A stretch of DNA of 64,000 bases from Oceanospirillum sp047518265 (lineage in GTDB: Bacteria; Pseudomonadota; Gammaproteobacteria; Pseudomonadales; Halomonadaceae). The stretch covers positions 1 to 64,000 of the forward strand of contig JAKZRG010000066.1 in NCBI GenBank assembly GCA_047518265.1, read 5' to 3'. The position numbers and the translations under genes were made by a program. Positions 1-8,727 of the stretch are shown piece after piece (positions within the stretch are counted from its first letter, which is position 1; each line of letters starts with the position of its first letter). Below the pieces are notes generated by a model that saw only the letters and a program-made list of their open reading frames with translations, did no database searches and had not been told where the DNA came from.

Positions 1-700
1 TGTTGCTTGGGCTTGTGTTTGCCCCTGAGGCTGCGCTTGTGCTGGTTGAGCTGCAGGTTGCTGACCTTGAAGCTGAGCCTGTGCTGGTTGAACCGCAGGT
101 TGCTGACCTTGAATCTGCCCCTGTGTTGACGCTTGTCCTTGGGGCGGTTGTGTTGGTTGGGCTTGTGTCTGCCCTTGAGCTGGTTGTGTTGGTTGAGCTT
201 GGCCCTGTGCAGAGAGTTGCCCTTGAGGCTGCGCTTGTGCTGGTTGAGCCGCAGGTTGCTGACCTTGAACCTGCCCCTGCCCCTGTGTTGGTGCTTGTCC
301 TTGAGCTGGTTGTGTTGGCTGGGCCTGTCCTTGTGCAGAGAGTTGCCCTTGAGGCTGGGCCTGTGCCGGTTGAGCCGCAGGTTGCTGACCTTGAACCTGC
401 CCCTGTGTCGATGTTTGTCCTTGAGGCTGAGCTTGCGCTGGTTGAGCGGCAGGTTGCTGACCTTGAACCTGTCCCTGCCCCTGTGTTGATGCTTGCCCTT
501 GAGCAGGTTGTGCTGGTTGGGCGGCAGGCTGTTGGCCTTGAACTTGTCCCTGTGTTGAAGCTTGCCCTTGAGCCGGTTGAGCTTGTGTTTGTCCTTGAGG
601 CTGAGCTTGAGCCGGTTGTGTTGGCTGAGTCTGTCCTTGTGCTGGTTGGGCGGCAGGTTGCTGGCTTTGAATCTGAACTTGGAAAGCAGGTTGTCGTGCC
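1..700. repeat. Coding tandem repeats in the Q/P-rich protein
   Basis: Imperfect direct repeats at several scales. A short unit of about 25 bp encodes GQQPAAQPAQ and recurs near 50, 90, 245, 370, 440, 515 and 645. A longer 126-bp unit is nearly exact between about 207-332 and 333-458. All spacings keep the minus-strand frame. The repeats also keep plus-strand frames open, which produces spurious antisense ORFs. Confidence 0.8.
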
Positions 701-1197
701 GGTGCTTGGTTTTGTGGTAGAGGTATCGGTTGTGGCTGAGCTGGAGCCGCTTGCTGCGCTTTAGTTTGTGCTTGAACCTGAGCTTGAATTTGACCTTGTG
801 TTGGCGGTAACTGTCCTTTAAGTGGTGCTTGGGATTGAGGCTGATTTTGTGATGAGGGAAGTTGTCCCTTTAATTGTCCTTGAGTCTGTTGTGCCTGATT
901 ATTAGTCGGCGGCAGCTGGCCTTTAGTTTCGCCTTGAGACTGTCCCTGTGCTGGAGGAAGCTGGCCTTTCAGTGCTCCCTGACCCGGTAGTTGCCCCTGT
1001 TTTACCATCTCATTTAAAGCTTGAGCCACTTGGCCTTCAGGGTTCTTTTGTGCCGCTGTTTGCACCAGTTGGACTATCGCTTGGGTCGTTTGTCCTTGTA
1101 TCAGCCCCGTTTTACCGGTCACGCTGGATGATCGTACTTCACCTAATAAGGAAAGTAATTGCTGCTCTGTTTTAGCTTGATTGACCTGTTCTAACAT
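1..1197 (-). CDS. Gln/Pro/Ala/Gly-rich repeat protein, 5' part; possibly FliK-like
   Basis: The frame is open for 399 codons from an ATG at 1197 to the window edge, with no stop, so the C-terminus lies outside. The first ~75 residues look like normal protein (start MLEQVNQAKTEQQLLSLLGE). After that the chain is almost only Q, P, A, G and T, with short units such as GQLPP and later GQQPAAQPAQAQPQ. A 126-bp (42-residue) unit recurs in direct repeat, e.g. at 207 and 333. It is divergent from ccmA. In pseudomonads and relatives a FliK-type hook-length protein lies beside the ccm genes, and FliK proteins often have a Q/P-rich N-terminal half, so FliK-like is a reasonable guess. The conserved FliK C-terminal domain is not in view. 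The reading frame is well supported; the function is not. Confidence 0.75.
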   Translation of the reverse strand, partial: MLEQVNQAKTEQQLLSLLGEVRSSSVTGKTGLIQGQTTQAIVQLVQTAAQKNPEGQVAQALNEMVKQGQLPGQGALKGQLPPAQGQSQGETKGQLPPTNNQAQQTQGQLKGQLPSSQNQPQSQAPLKGQLPPTQGQIQAQVQAQTKAQQAAPAQPQPIPLPQNQAPARQPAFQVQIQSQQPAAQPAQGQTQPTQPAQAQPQGQTQAQPAQGQASTQGQVQGQQPAAQPAQPAQGQASTQGQGQVQGQQPAAQPAQAQPQGQTSTQGQVQGQQPAAQPAQAQPQGQLSAQGQAQPTQPAQGQAPTQGQGQVQGQQPAAQPAQAQPQGQLSAQGQAQPTQPAQGQTQAQPTQPPQGQASTQGQIQGQQPAVQPAQAQLQGQQPAAQPAQAQPQGQTQAQAT

Positions 1198-1323
1198 AAC
1201 CAACCTGTTTCCGGTAAACCAGACCTTGATGTAGGTCTGTGGCGCAAAAATGGGAATCGTAGTAAAGTGCGCACTCTTTTGATTATGTAGATATCGGCCG
1301 GTTCGTCAAAAAGGTTATTTTCA

Positions 1324-2001
1324 GTGCAAGAACTGCTTTCTGGGCAAAAGCTGGGTTGTGAGCGGGATGATCGCTTGCTTTTCAGTGAGCTAAATTTCTC
1401 TTTGAATTGTGGTGATGTGCTGCAAATCGCAGGGCCGAATGGTACAGGGAAAACCACCTTGCTGCGCATGCTGGCAGGACTGCTGCCGGATTATGAAGGA
1501 GATATTCTCTTTAAAGGTACCTCTGTTTATGATGATCCTGATACTTTTAAAGAAAATCTTCTTTATATCGGTCATCAGCCGGGAATTAAGTTAAACCTGA
1601 CTCCAGAAGAGAACCTTCGTTGGTATCAATCCCTTTATCGACCCGCCAGTAAAGAACAGATACATCATGCTTTAGCTCAGGTACGTCTAACAGGTTATGA
1701 AGATGTGCCCTGTTACACCCTGTCGGCAGGGCAGCACCGACGTGTCGCGTTAGCTCGCTTATTTTTACACCCTGCACCACTTTGGATTTTGGATGAACCC
1801 TTTACGGCGATTGATCAAGGGGGCGTTAAAGAGATCGAGCAATTGATTGCTGATCATGCGAGTCAAGGTGGCGGTGTTATTTTGACCACTCACCATAATC
1901 TTTCCTTACCGGCGGAACTAAAAGTGATCAATCTGGGTCATAGCCCTCAGTGTGATAATGATAAAAGTCCGCAGGTTGAAACGGGAGCACAATATGACTG
2001 A
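1324..2001 (+). CDS. ccmA: CcmA, ATP-binding subunit of the heme/cytochrome c maturation ABC complex
   Basis: 225 residues, the usual length for CcmA. It is the ATPase of the CcmABCD complex, which releases holo-CcmE from CcmC on the periplasmic side. The Walker A motif GPNGTGKT is at residues 37-44, the ABC signature LSAGQHRR is near 135, and the Walker B LWILDEPF follows. The start is GTG at 1324; no better ATG is in frame. It is the first gene of ccmABCDEFGHI, overlaps ccmB by 8 bp, and is divergent from the Q/P-rich repeat protein across a 126-bp gap that should hold both promoters. Confidence 0.96.
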   Translation: MQELLSGQKLGCERDDRLLFSELNFSLNCGDVLQIAGPNGTGKTTLLRMLAGLLPDYEGDILFKGTSVYDDPDTFKENLLYIGHQPGIKLNLTPEENLRWYQSLYRPASKEQIHHALAQVRLTGYEDVPCYTLSAGQHRRVALARLFLHPAPLWILDEPFTAIDQGGVKEIEQLIADHASQGGGVILTTHHNLSLPAELKVINLGHSPQCDNDKSPQVETGAQYD

Positions 2002-2695
2002 TGTCACAGACAGTCAGGTCAGCTCTTGGCGTGCATTTACCGGTACTTTACAACGAGATTTATTACTGGTTATCCGTCGAAGGTCCGATATTGTTAATCC
2101 GTTGCTGTTTTTTTCCATTGCGGTGAGCTTATTTCCTTTGGGGATTAGCCCTGAATCGGAATTTTTATCACAGATTGCGGCCGGTGTGCTTTGGGTTGCA
2201 GCCTTATTAGCGACTCTGTTATCACTGGATAGCTTGTTTCAGCAGGATATGGCGGATGGCTCTCTTGAGCAGTTAGTGATTAGCCCACACCCATTACCTG
2301 TTTTAGTTTTATCCAAGGTGCTGGTGCATTGGTTGGTTACGGGCTTGCCTTTAACACTTTTGGCGCCCTTGTTAGCCGTCATGATGTTCTTGCCTGATGA
2401 AGGGTTTAGCACCTTGTTTATTACGCTGTTGCTAGGTACGCCAACGCTGAGTTTGATTGGTGCTATTGGTGCTGCTTTAACAGTAGGGTTGCGTAAAACT
2501 GGTGTATTGTTGACGTTACTGATTTTGCCCCTGTATATCCCTGTGCTTATCTTTGGTACAGGCGCCGTTACTGCGGCAGCGAATGGCATGTCTGTTAGTG
2601 GACATCTTGCCATTTTAGGCGCGATGTTTATGGTCGCGTTGATTATGGCACCTTTAGCGGCTGGTGCAGCACTAAAAATTAGCCTTAATGGCTGA
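1994..2695 (+). CDS. ccmB: CcmB, membrane subunit of the heme/cytochrome c maturation ABC complex
   Basis: 233 residues from the ATG at 1994, which has a good ribosome site (GGGAG, 1983-1987) and overlaps the end of ccmA. A longer in-frame start at 1952 lies inside ccmA and is unlikely. About six hydrophobic segments form the whole protein after a short cytosolic N-terminus (QRDLLLVIRRRSDIVNPLLF), typical of CcmB. It partners CcmA and CcmC. A 168-bp gap separates it from ccmC, longer than the other junctions in this operon. Confidence 0.95.
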   Translation: MTDVTDSQVSSWRAFTGTLQRDLLLVIRRRSDIVNPLLFFSIAVSLFPLGISPESEFLSQIAAGVLWVAALLATLLSLDSLFQQDMADGSLEQLVISPHPLPVLVLSKVLVHWLVTGLPLTLLAPLLAVMMFLPDEGFSTLFITLLLGTPTLSLIGAIGAALTVGLRKTGVLLTLLILPLYIPVLIFGTGAVTAAANGMSVSGHLAILGAMFMVALIMAPLAAGAALKISLNG

Positions 2696-2863
2696 TAGCC
2701 TCGCTAAGGTAAGGATGAAATACTGGTCTTAACTGCTTGAATGTTAAGTAGTGTTTTATAATCGGTAGCGTCTATAAACTGATGAGCTGTTATCACGGGT
2801 GAGCCGTTGTAGCTGATTGTTTAACCGATAAAAAATAGAAACAGATAATTGTGGTAACCGATA

Positions 2864-3613
2864 ATGTTTGAAACGTTTAAAACCTGGTTTTACCGGATGG
2901 GATCTCCTAAATGGTTTTATGAGATTACCGGACGCTGGCTTCCTTGGTTTGCTACCACGGCAGCACTGCTGCTAAGTGTTGGTGTTATTTGGGCTTTAGC
3001 CTTTGCTCCACAGGATTATCAGCAGGGTAATAGTTTCCGCATTATCTATATTCATGTACCGGCCGCTATTTTAGCGCAATCGATCTTTTTTATGATGGCA
3101 ATTACCGGTGGTATTGGCCTGATTTGGAAAATGAAGGTTGCAGATATGGTGGCTAAATCATGTGCGCCTATCGGTGCAACCATGACTTTTATAGCTCTAT
3201 TTACAGGGGCCGTTTGGGGTAAACCTACTTGGGGAGCTTGGTGGGTCTGGGATGCGCGTTTAACTTCAATGTTGATCCTGCTGTTTCTTTATTTTGGCGT
3301 TATCGCCCTGCAATCGGCTTTTGATAGCAAACAATCTGCTGCTCGGGCCAGTGCTATTTTATCTCTAGTGGGAATGGTGAATATTCCTATTATTAAATAC
3401 TCTGTTGAATGGTGGAATACGCTACACCAGCCTGCCACCTTTAAGCTCACCGAAAAACCGGCGATGCCAATGGAGATGTGGTTGCCATTATTGATAATGG
3501 TGATTGGTTTTTACTGTTTTTTTGCCACAGTGCTGATGATGCGCACCCGGAATGAAATTTTAGAACGGGAAAAGCGTACTCAGTGGGTTCAAGGTTTACT
3601 GAGTAATAAGTGA
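2864..3613 (+). CDS. ccmC: CcmC, heme-handling protein that loads heme onto CcmE
   Basis: 249 residues with six membrane segments. The periplasmic tryptophan-rich WWD motif (WGAWWVWDARLTSML) lies around residues 125-140, and histidines flank it (IHVPAA before, LHQPAT after), as expected for the heme ligands of CcmC. It presents heme to the CcmE histidine. The stop overlaps the ccmD start (TGATG), so translation is probably coupled. Confidence 0.96.
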   Translation: MFETFKTWFYRMGSPKWFYEITGRWLPWFATTAALLLSVGVIWALAFAPQDYQQGNSFRIIYIHVPAAILAQSIFFMMAITGGIGLIWKMKVADMVAKSCAPIGATMTFIALFTGAVWGKPTWGAWWVWDARLTSMLILLFLYFGVIALQSAFDSKQSAARASAILSLVGMVNIPIIKYSVEWWNTLHQPATFKLTEKPAMPMEMWLPLLIMVIGFYCFFATVLMMRTRNEILEREKRTQWVQGLLSNK

Positions 3614-3792
3614 TGCATTTTGACTCCTTTGCCGATTTTATCAATATGGGCGGGCACGGACTTTATGTCTGGTTAGCCTATGGCCTAACGACCGTATTAT
3701 TTGTCATTAATTTTGTTTTGCCTGTGCTGCATAAGCGCCAGTTAGTCAAAGAGCAGGCGCGGAAATTGCGCCGGGAGCAACAAACCCAATGA
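3613..3792 (+). CDS. ccmD: CcmD, small membrane protein of the CcmABCD complex
   Basis: 59 residues from the ATG at 3613, which overlaps the ccmC stop. A GTG three bases earlier is also in frame but less likely. One membrane helix (YVWLAYGLTTVLFVINFVLP) is followed by a basic, charged C-terminal tail. CcmD helps release holo-CcmE from CcmABC. It overlaps ccmE by 4 bp (ATGA). Confidence 0.92.
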   Translation: MHFDSFADFINMGGHGLYVWLAYGLTTVLFVINFVLPVLHKRQLVKEQARKLRREQQTQ

Positions 3793-4232
3793 ATCCAAAA
3801 CGTAAAAAGAAGCTTATTCTGCTGAGTTCCATGGTAGTCGCGGCAAGTATTGCTATTGGCTTGGTATTATATGCCCTAACAGAAAATATTAATCTATTTT
3901 ATACGCCAACCCAGATTGCAGAGGGTGAGGCCCCTGTGGCTCAACGTATTCGAGCAGGTGGTATGGTGGTTGACGGTAGTATTAAGCGTTCGCCTAACAG
4001 TCTGGATGTGCAGTTTGCTGTGACCGATTACGAACATGAAGTGTTGGTGAAATATACTGGAATCTTGCCAGATCTGTTCCGTGAAGGCCAAGGTATTGTC
4101 ACCATGGGCGAAATGAATGATCAAGGTGTATTCCAAGCGTCTGAAGTGTTGGCAAAACACGATGAAAACTATATGCCGCCGGAAGTAGAGGCCGCACTAA
4201 AAGCGAGCGGTCACGATGCGGCACAACAGTAG
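3789..4232 (+). CDS. ccmE: CcmE, periplasmic heme chaperone
   Basis: 147 residues. An N-terminal anchor follows a basic start (MNPKRKKKLILLSSM), then comes an OB-fold domain. The heme-binding H-x3-Y motif is present as HDENY, residues 124-128; the histidine binds heme covalently and the tyrosine is an axial ligand. It receives heme from CcmC and passes it to the CcmF/H lyase. It starts in an ATGA overlap with ccmD. Confidence 0.96.
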   Translation: MNPKRKKKLILLSSMVVAASIAIGLVLYALTENINLFYTPTQIAEGEAPVAQRIRAGGMVVDGSIKRSPNSLDVQFAVTDYEHEVLVKYTGILPDLFREGQGIVTMGEMNDQGVFQASEVLAKHDENYMPPEVEAALKASGHDAAQQ

Positions 4233-4286
4233 ATGTTTGTTATTTGCTGTCCGGTAAGAGTTGAATTCTAATAACCCATCTTTCTG

Positions 4287-4312
4287 ACAACACAGTCTTT
4301 GAGCTGTGTTGT
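4287..4312. repeat. Hairpin between ccmE and ccmF
   Basis: A perfect 9-bp inverted repeat, ACAACACAG / CTGTGTTGT, with an 8-nt loop in the 104-bp gap before ccmF. No T-run follows, so it is not a standard terminator. It could be an mRNA processing or stability element that sets ccmF expression apart from ccmABCDE. Confidence 0.5.
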
Positions 4313-4336
4313 GTTATCTGATCTACCGAGGTTGAT

Positions 4337-6328
4337 ATGACCGCACTGATGTTTCCTGAGCTGGGTCATTACGCGCTGATCATCGCGCTAGTAATGGCAT
4401 TAATCCAGTCAAGTGTGCCCTTGTTGGGGGCTCAGCTGAAAATGACCAGCTGGATGAGCTTTGGTTCACCCATGGTTTGGGGACAGTTCTTTTTTACCTC
4501 CTTATCATTTCTAGTTTTGACTTATGCGTTTGTGACGGATGATTTTTCCGTAACGTATGTGGCGAGTAACTCCAATAGTGCTTTACCTACGGCTTATAAA
4601 GTGAGTGCGGTATGGGGAGGGCATGAGGGGTCTTTATTGCTTTGGGTCTGGATTTTATCGGCTTGGACAATGGCGGTGACCTTGTTTAGTCGCAGTCTGC
4701 CAGAAGATATTCTTGCCCGAGTGTTAGCCATTCTGGGCATGATCAGTGTGGGCTTTATCTCTTTTGTTTTGCTGACCTCAAATCCTTTTGATCGTTATCT
4801 GCCGCAATTTCCTGCAGAAGGTAGTGACTTAAATCCTCTGTTGCAGGATTTCGGTCTAATTGTACATCCGCCTATGTTGTATATGGGCTATGTTGGTTTC
4901 TCTGTTGCTTTTGCTTTTGCTGTGGCCGCTTTGATAAGCGGGCGTTTGGATAGTGCCTGGGCCCGTTGGTCTCGTCCTTGGACCAGTGTTGCTTGGGCAT
5001 TTCTGACTCTGGGTATCGCTCTGGGTAGTTGGTGGGCTTATTACGAATTAGGCTGGGGCGGCTGGTGGTTCTGGGATCCGGTAGAAAACGCTTCCTTTAT
5101 GCCTTGGTTGGCCGGTACTGCCTTGATGCACTCGTTAGCGGTGACTGAAAAGCGCGGGGTGTTTAAAAACTGGACCGTTTTGCTGGCAATCTTCACCTTC
5201 TCATTAAGCTTATTGGGTACCTTCTTGGTACGTTCCGGGGTGCTGACCTCGGTACATGCTTTTGCCACAGATCCAGAGCGTGGTTATTACATTCTGGCCA
5301 TGTTAGCCGTCAGTATTGGGGGTTCCTTCATTCTTTATGCGTTAAGAGCTCCTGAGATTAAGGCGAAAGTAGGTTTTACTTGGCGTTCCCGTGAAGCGCT
5401 ATTGATGATCAATAATATTTTGTTGATGATCGTGACTGCGACAGTACTGCTGGGCACCTTGTATCCTCTACTACTGGACGCTTTAGGGCTGGGTAAAATT
5501 TCTGTTGGGCCTCCGTACTTTAATGCTTTATTTGTGCCTCTGATGAGTATTCTTGCGGTATTTATGGGACTGGGCTCTGTTTCTCGCTGGAAAGATATTA
5601 GCTGGTCTGTGTTGAAACAACGCATTTGGCTATCTGGTTTGATTAGTATTCTAACCGGTGCTGCCCTGCCCTTTGTCTTTGACGGCGAATGGAACGGTTA
5701 TGTTTTTCTCGGCATTATGCTGGCCATGTGGATTACATTAAGCCAGTTAAGAGATATGTCCGATAAGCTGAAAAATAAAGGTTGGAATCTGGCAGGTTTA
5801 CGCAGCTTAGGTCGCAGTTACTGGGGCATGGTATTAGGTCATGTAGGCGGTGCCATTACGGTTGTTGGTATGGCTATGGTATCCAACTATACCGTGGAAA
5901 AAGATGTGCGTATGACGGTAGGCACTATCTCAGAGCAGGGTGGTTATCGCTATGAAATGACCGAAATTAAAGATGTGATCGGCCCTAACTGGACCGCAGA
6001 GCAAAGTGAAATTAAGGTTTGGAAGGGCGATACCTTAGAAGCGGTGATGTATCCACAGAAACGCCGTTATACCGCTCGTAATCAGGTGATGACAGAAGCG
6101 GCTATTGATTGGGGAATTACTCGCGATATTTATATTGCTATGGGTGAGCCGCTGGAAAATGGTGCTTGGGCCATGCGTGTGCAGCATAAACCGTTTGTTC
6201 GTTGGTTGTGGATTGGTGGTGTGGTGATGACTTTAGGTGGTTTGTTAGCCGCTATCGATAAGCGTTACCGTCGTATGGCCGCACGGGAAGCAAAAGCAAA
6301 CAGTCAATTGGCAGGAGCCTCTGCATGA
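4337..6328 (+). CDS. ccmF: CcmF, cytochrome c heme lyase membrane subunit
   Basis: 663 residues, about the usual CcmF length. The WWD heme-handling motif (WGGWWFWDPVENASFMPW) lies near residues 237-254. There are many membrane helices and a C-terminal periplasmic segment before the last helix. With CcmH and CcmI it attaches heme to the CXXCH cysteines of apocytochrome c. It overlaps ccmG by 4 bp (ATGA). Confidence 0.97.
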   Translation: MTALMFPELGHYALIIALVMALIQSSVPLLGAQLKMTSWMSFGSPMVWGQFFFTSLSFLVLTYAFVTDDFSVTYVASNSNSALPTAYKVSAVWGGHEGSLLLWVWILSAWTMAVTLFSRSLPEDILARVLAILGMISVGFISFVLLTSNPFDRYLPQFPAEGSDLNPLLQDFGLIVHPPMLYMGYVGFSVAFAFAVAALISGRLDSAWARWSRPWTSVAWAFLTLGIALGSWWAYYELGWGGWWFWDPVENASFMPWLAGTALMHSLAVTEKRGVFKNWTVLLAIFTFSLSLLGTFLVRSGVLTSVHAFATDPERGYYILAMLAVSIGGSFILYALRAPEIKAKVGFTWRSREALLMINNILLMIVTATVLLGTLYPLLLDALGLGKISVGPPYFNALFVPLMSILAVFMGLGSVSRWKDISWSVLKQRIWLSGLISILTGAALPFVFDGEWNGYVFLGIMLAMWITLSQLRDMSDKLKNKGWNLAGLRSLGRSYWGMVLGHVGGAITVVGMAMVSNYTVEKDVRMTVGTISEQGGYRYEMTEIKDVIGPNWTAEQSEIKVWKGDTLEAVMYPQKRRYTARNQVMTEAAIDWGITRDIYIAMGEPLENGAWAMRVQHKPFVRWLWIGGVVMTLGGLLAAIDKRYRRMAAREAKANSQLAGASA

Positions 6329-6855
6329 ATCGTCGATTAATCCTTTTTATTCCGCTAATACTCGCGTTGGTACTGGGTATTTTTCTATGGCAAGGTTTAA
6401 AGCTTGATCCTCGTGAATTGCCATCGGCATTGATTGGTAAGCCGTTTCCTGCATTTACTCTGAATACCGTAAAGGATGAGCAGGCTCAGGTTACTGAGAA
6501 AGCTCTAAAAGGTCAGGTCTCACTGGTTAATGTTTGGGCTACTTGGTGTGTTTCCTGTCGTCAGGAGCACCCGGAGTTGGTGAGTATTGCTCGTGAAACC
6601 GGTATCCCTATCTTTGGTTTGAATTATAAAGATACCCGACCAGAGGCTGTTCGCTGGTTAGAGGAATATATGGACCCGTATCAATTCAGTCTATTTGATG
6701 CCGATGGGCGTCTGGGTTTGGACCTTGGTGTTTATGGTGCACCTGAGACCTACATTCTGGATAAAGACGGCATGATACGTTACCGCTTTGTAGGTGTGAT
6801 TGACCGTAATATCTGGCTGAATGAACTATTGCCGGAGGTGAACAAATGGCGGTAA
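6325..6855 (+). CDS. ccmG: CcmG/DsbE, membrane-anchored thiol:disulfide reductase
   Basis: 176 residues: an N-terminal signal anchor (LILFIPLILALVLGIFLWQG) and a thioredoxin fold. The active site is WCVSC with Cys75 and Cys78; most CcmG proteins have WCPxC or WCxxC. It keeps apocytochrome c or CcmH cysteines reduced for heme attachment. It overlaps ccmH by 10 bp. Confidence 0.95.
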   Translation: MNRRLILFIPLILALVLGIFLWQGLKLDPRELPSALIGKPFPAFTLNTVKDEQAQVTEKALKGQVSLVNVWATWCVSCRQEHPELVSIARETGIPIFGLNYKDTRPEAVRWLEEYMDPYQFSLFDADGRLGLDLGVYGAPETYILDKDGMIRYRFVGVIDRNIWLNELLPEVNKWR

Positions 6856-7325
6856 ATCCTTTAGCGTTAATGCGTTCAGGTATCATGCTTATTTTGCTTA
6901 TGTTGGTGGTTACTGCCGCCCAGGCAAATATTGATGCCTTTGAGTTTAAAAATGATCAGTTGCAAAAGCGTTATCAACACTTGGCATTTATTCTGCGCTG
7001 CCCTAAGTGCCAGAATCAAAATATTATCGACTCGGATGCACCTATTGCCTCTGATTTGAGGCAACAAGTGCATCGTCTGCTGCATGAAGATTATACCGAT
7101 GAGCAGATTCTCGATTTTATGGTGGCTCGCTATGGCAACTTTGTGCTGTATGAACCCCCGGTTAACTCGTTGACCTACTTATTATGGTATGGCCCTGCTG
7201 TTCTGGTGCTGATCGGCGCTCTGGTGGTGATTATGATGGTACGCAGTCGTAAACGTTCAAGCCAAGAGCCCAAGGTGCTTAATGAGTCGGATCGTGAGCG
7301 TTTAGATAAGCTACTGAAGAAATAG
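6846..7325 (+). CDS. ccmH: CcmH (CcmL), thiol-reductase component of the heme lyase
   Basis: 159 residues: a signal peptide to about residue 27, a three-helix periplasmic domain with the RCPKCQ motif (Cys52, Cys55), and one C-terminal membrane helix. This is the short CcmH form; the TPR part is the separate ccmI gene downstream, as in Pseudomonas. It reduces or holds apocytochrome c before heme ligation. Confidence 0.95.
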   Translation: MAVNPLALMRSGIMLILLMLVVTAAQANIDAFEFKNDQLQKRYQHLAFILRCPKCQNQNIIDSDAPIASDLRQQVHRLLHEDYTDEQILDFMVARYGNFVLYEPPVNSLTYLLWYGPAVLVLIGALVVIMMVRSRKRSSQEPKVLNESDRERLDKLLKK

Positions 7326-7342
7326 ATTAAACCGGGATTATT

Positions 7343-8560
7343 ATGACAACTCTCTGGATAGGTGTTGCTGCACTGACGGCTATAGCCGCTATTTTTGTGT
7401 TGCTGCCTCTTATACGTAAAAGCAATCAGGCTTCAGAGCTGACTGAAGCTGAGCGAAGCGAACAAAACGTTGCTATGTTCCGTCAACGTTTACAAGAATT
7501 AGAAAATGAATTGAGTCAGGGGAATCTATTACCTGAACAGTTTGAACAGATGAAGTCAGAGCTAGAGCAAACGCTACTGGACGATGTGGGCGATACTGAT
7601 TTGCCTATGTTAAGGGCCACACGCCCTAGTTGGCTATTAAGTTTAGTTTTGATTGCGATGATTTCAGTGGGCTCGATCGGCTGGTATCTGGTCAAGGGTA
7701 ATAGTCATACTCTAGAGGTGGCATTGGCTCGTACAGATGGCAAGGTGCCTTCGGTTGAAGAGCTGGTAGCTCGTCTAGAGCAGAGTCTGAAAGAGAATCC
7801 TGATAGTGCGGAAGGTTGGTTTCTATTATCCCGTACCTATATGAATCTTCGGCGTTTTAATGATGCGGCCAATGCTCTGGAACAAGTGCTGCGTATTGAT
7901 GGCCGTAAAGCAGATGTTCTGGCGCAATATGCCCAGGCGTTATTTTTTGCCAATAACAACCAGTTAAATCCACTGATTGATGATCTATTAAGTGAGGCTC
8001 TTAAATCTGATCCTAATGAACCTGCGGCTCTAGGTTTACGGGGCATCTCTTCTTTTGAGGCCGGTGAATATAAGGCTGCTATCGCTTATTGGCAAAAAGC
8101 CCTGCCTAATATTACGGATGAAAATAATGCCAATGCTTTACGATCCGGCATTTCCGAAGCGGTTCGTCGTTTGGAAGCGGCGGGAGAAAAGGTCGATGGT
8201 GACTTGGTTGGCCCTAGAATCCGCATTGAGGTGGCTATTTCTGATGAAATGAGAGCCAATGCAAAGCCTGAAGATACCGTCTTTGTTTTTGCTCGTGCCC
8301 CGGAGGGTGGGCCGCCAATGCCTTTGGCTGCTGCTCGGTTAACGGTTGCCGATCTGCCGATCAGTATTACTTTGGATGATTCTATGGCGGTTGGTCCTAT
8401 GGCGCGTTTATCCAGTGCTGAAGAGGTCAACTTAGTGGCCCGAGTTGCAAAAGCTGGTACACCGGAAGCTCAAAGTGGTGATTTACAGGGTAAAAAAGGT
8501 CCCTTCCCTGTGGGGTATAAAGATACCGTACGCTTAGTGATTTCTGATCGCATACAGTAA
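7343..8560 (+). CDS. ccmI: CcmI, TPR protein that delivers apocytochrome c
   Basis: 405 residues. Two membrane segments (about 4-22 and 95-115) enclose a cytosolic segment predicted as coiled coil (residues ~35-80). TPR-like repeats follow (GWFLLSRTYMNLRRFNDAAN, then ALGLRGISSFEAGEYKAAIA), then a C-terminal periplasmic domain. CcmI binds apocytochrome c C-termini and feeds them to CcmFH. Last gene of the ccm operon; a strong terminator follows about 100 bp downstream. Confidence 0.93.
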   Translation: MTTLWIGVAALTAIAAIFVLLPLIRKSNQASELTEAERSEQNVAMFRQRLQELENELSQGNLLPEQFEQMKSELEQTLLDDVGDTDLPMLRATRPSWLLSLVLIAMISVGSIGWYLVKGNSHTLEVALARTDGKVPSVEELVARLEQSLKENPDSAEGWFLLSRTYMNLRRFNDAANALEQVLRIDGRKADVLAQYAQALFFANNNQLNPLIDDLLSEALKSDPNEPAALGLRGISSFEAGEYKAAIAYWQKALPNITDENNANALRSGISEAVRRLEAAGEKVDGDLVGPRIRIEVAISDEMRANAKPEDTVFVFARAPEGGPPMPLAAARLTVADLPISITLDDSMAVGPMARLSSAEEVNLVARVAKAGTPEAQSGDLQGKKGPFPVGYKDTVRLVISDRIQ

Positions 8561-8660
8561 TCACAGACAGTAAAATTGCAGGCATTATATTTATCCTGCA
8601 AAATGCGGGTATTTTTAAGCTAGAGTTTTTCTAGTGTATAGTCTGTAACGTAAGATCCAT

Positions 8661-8697
8661 CAAAGCAGGGCTTTTTAGCCCTGCTTTGTCGTTTTTT
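8661..8697 (+). terminator. Intrinsic terminator of the ccm operon
   Basis: 11-bp stem (CAAAGCAGGGC with GCCCTGCTTTG), 6-nt loop, then TC and a run of T after G (8692-8697). It lies between ccmI and smc, so smc is probably a separate transcription unit. Confidence 0.88.
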
Positions 8698-8727
8698 GTT
8701 GATAACGAAGGCAGGTAATCTCAGGCT

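Noticed and set aside
3..764. Long plus-strand ORFs (3-764, 133-489, 948-1175) over the Q/P-rich region
   Set aside because: They are antisense to the 399-codon minus-strand frame. Their L/V/E/P repeats are by-products of the coding repeats, and they have no ribosome sites.
1952..1993. Longer N-terminus for CcmB
   Set aside because: The extra residues lie within ccmA and are unlike CcmB; the ATG at 1994 has the ribosome site.
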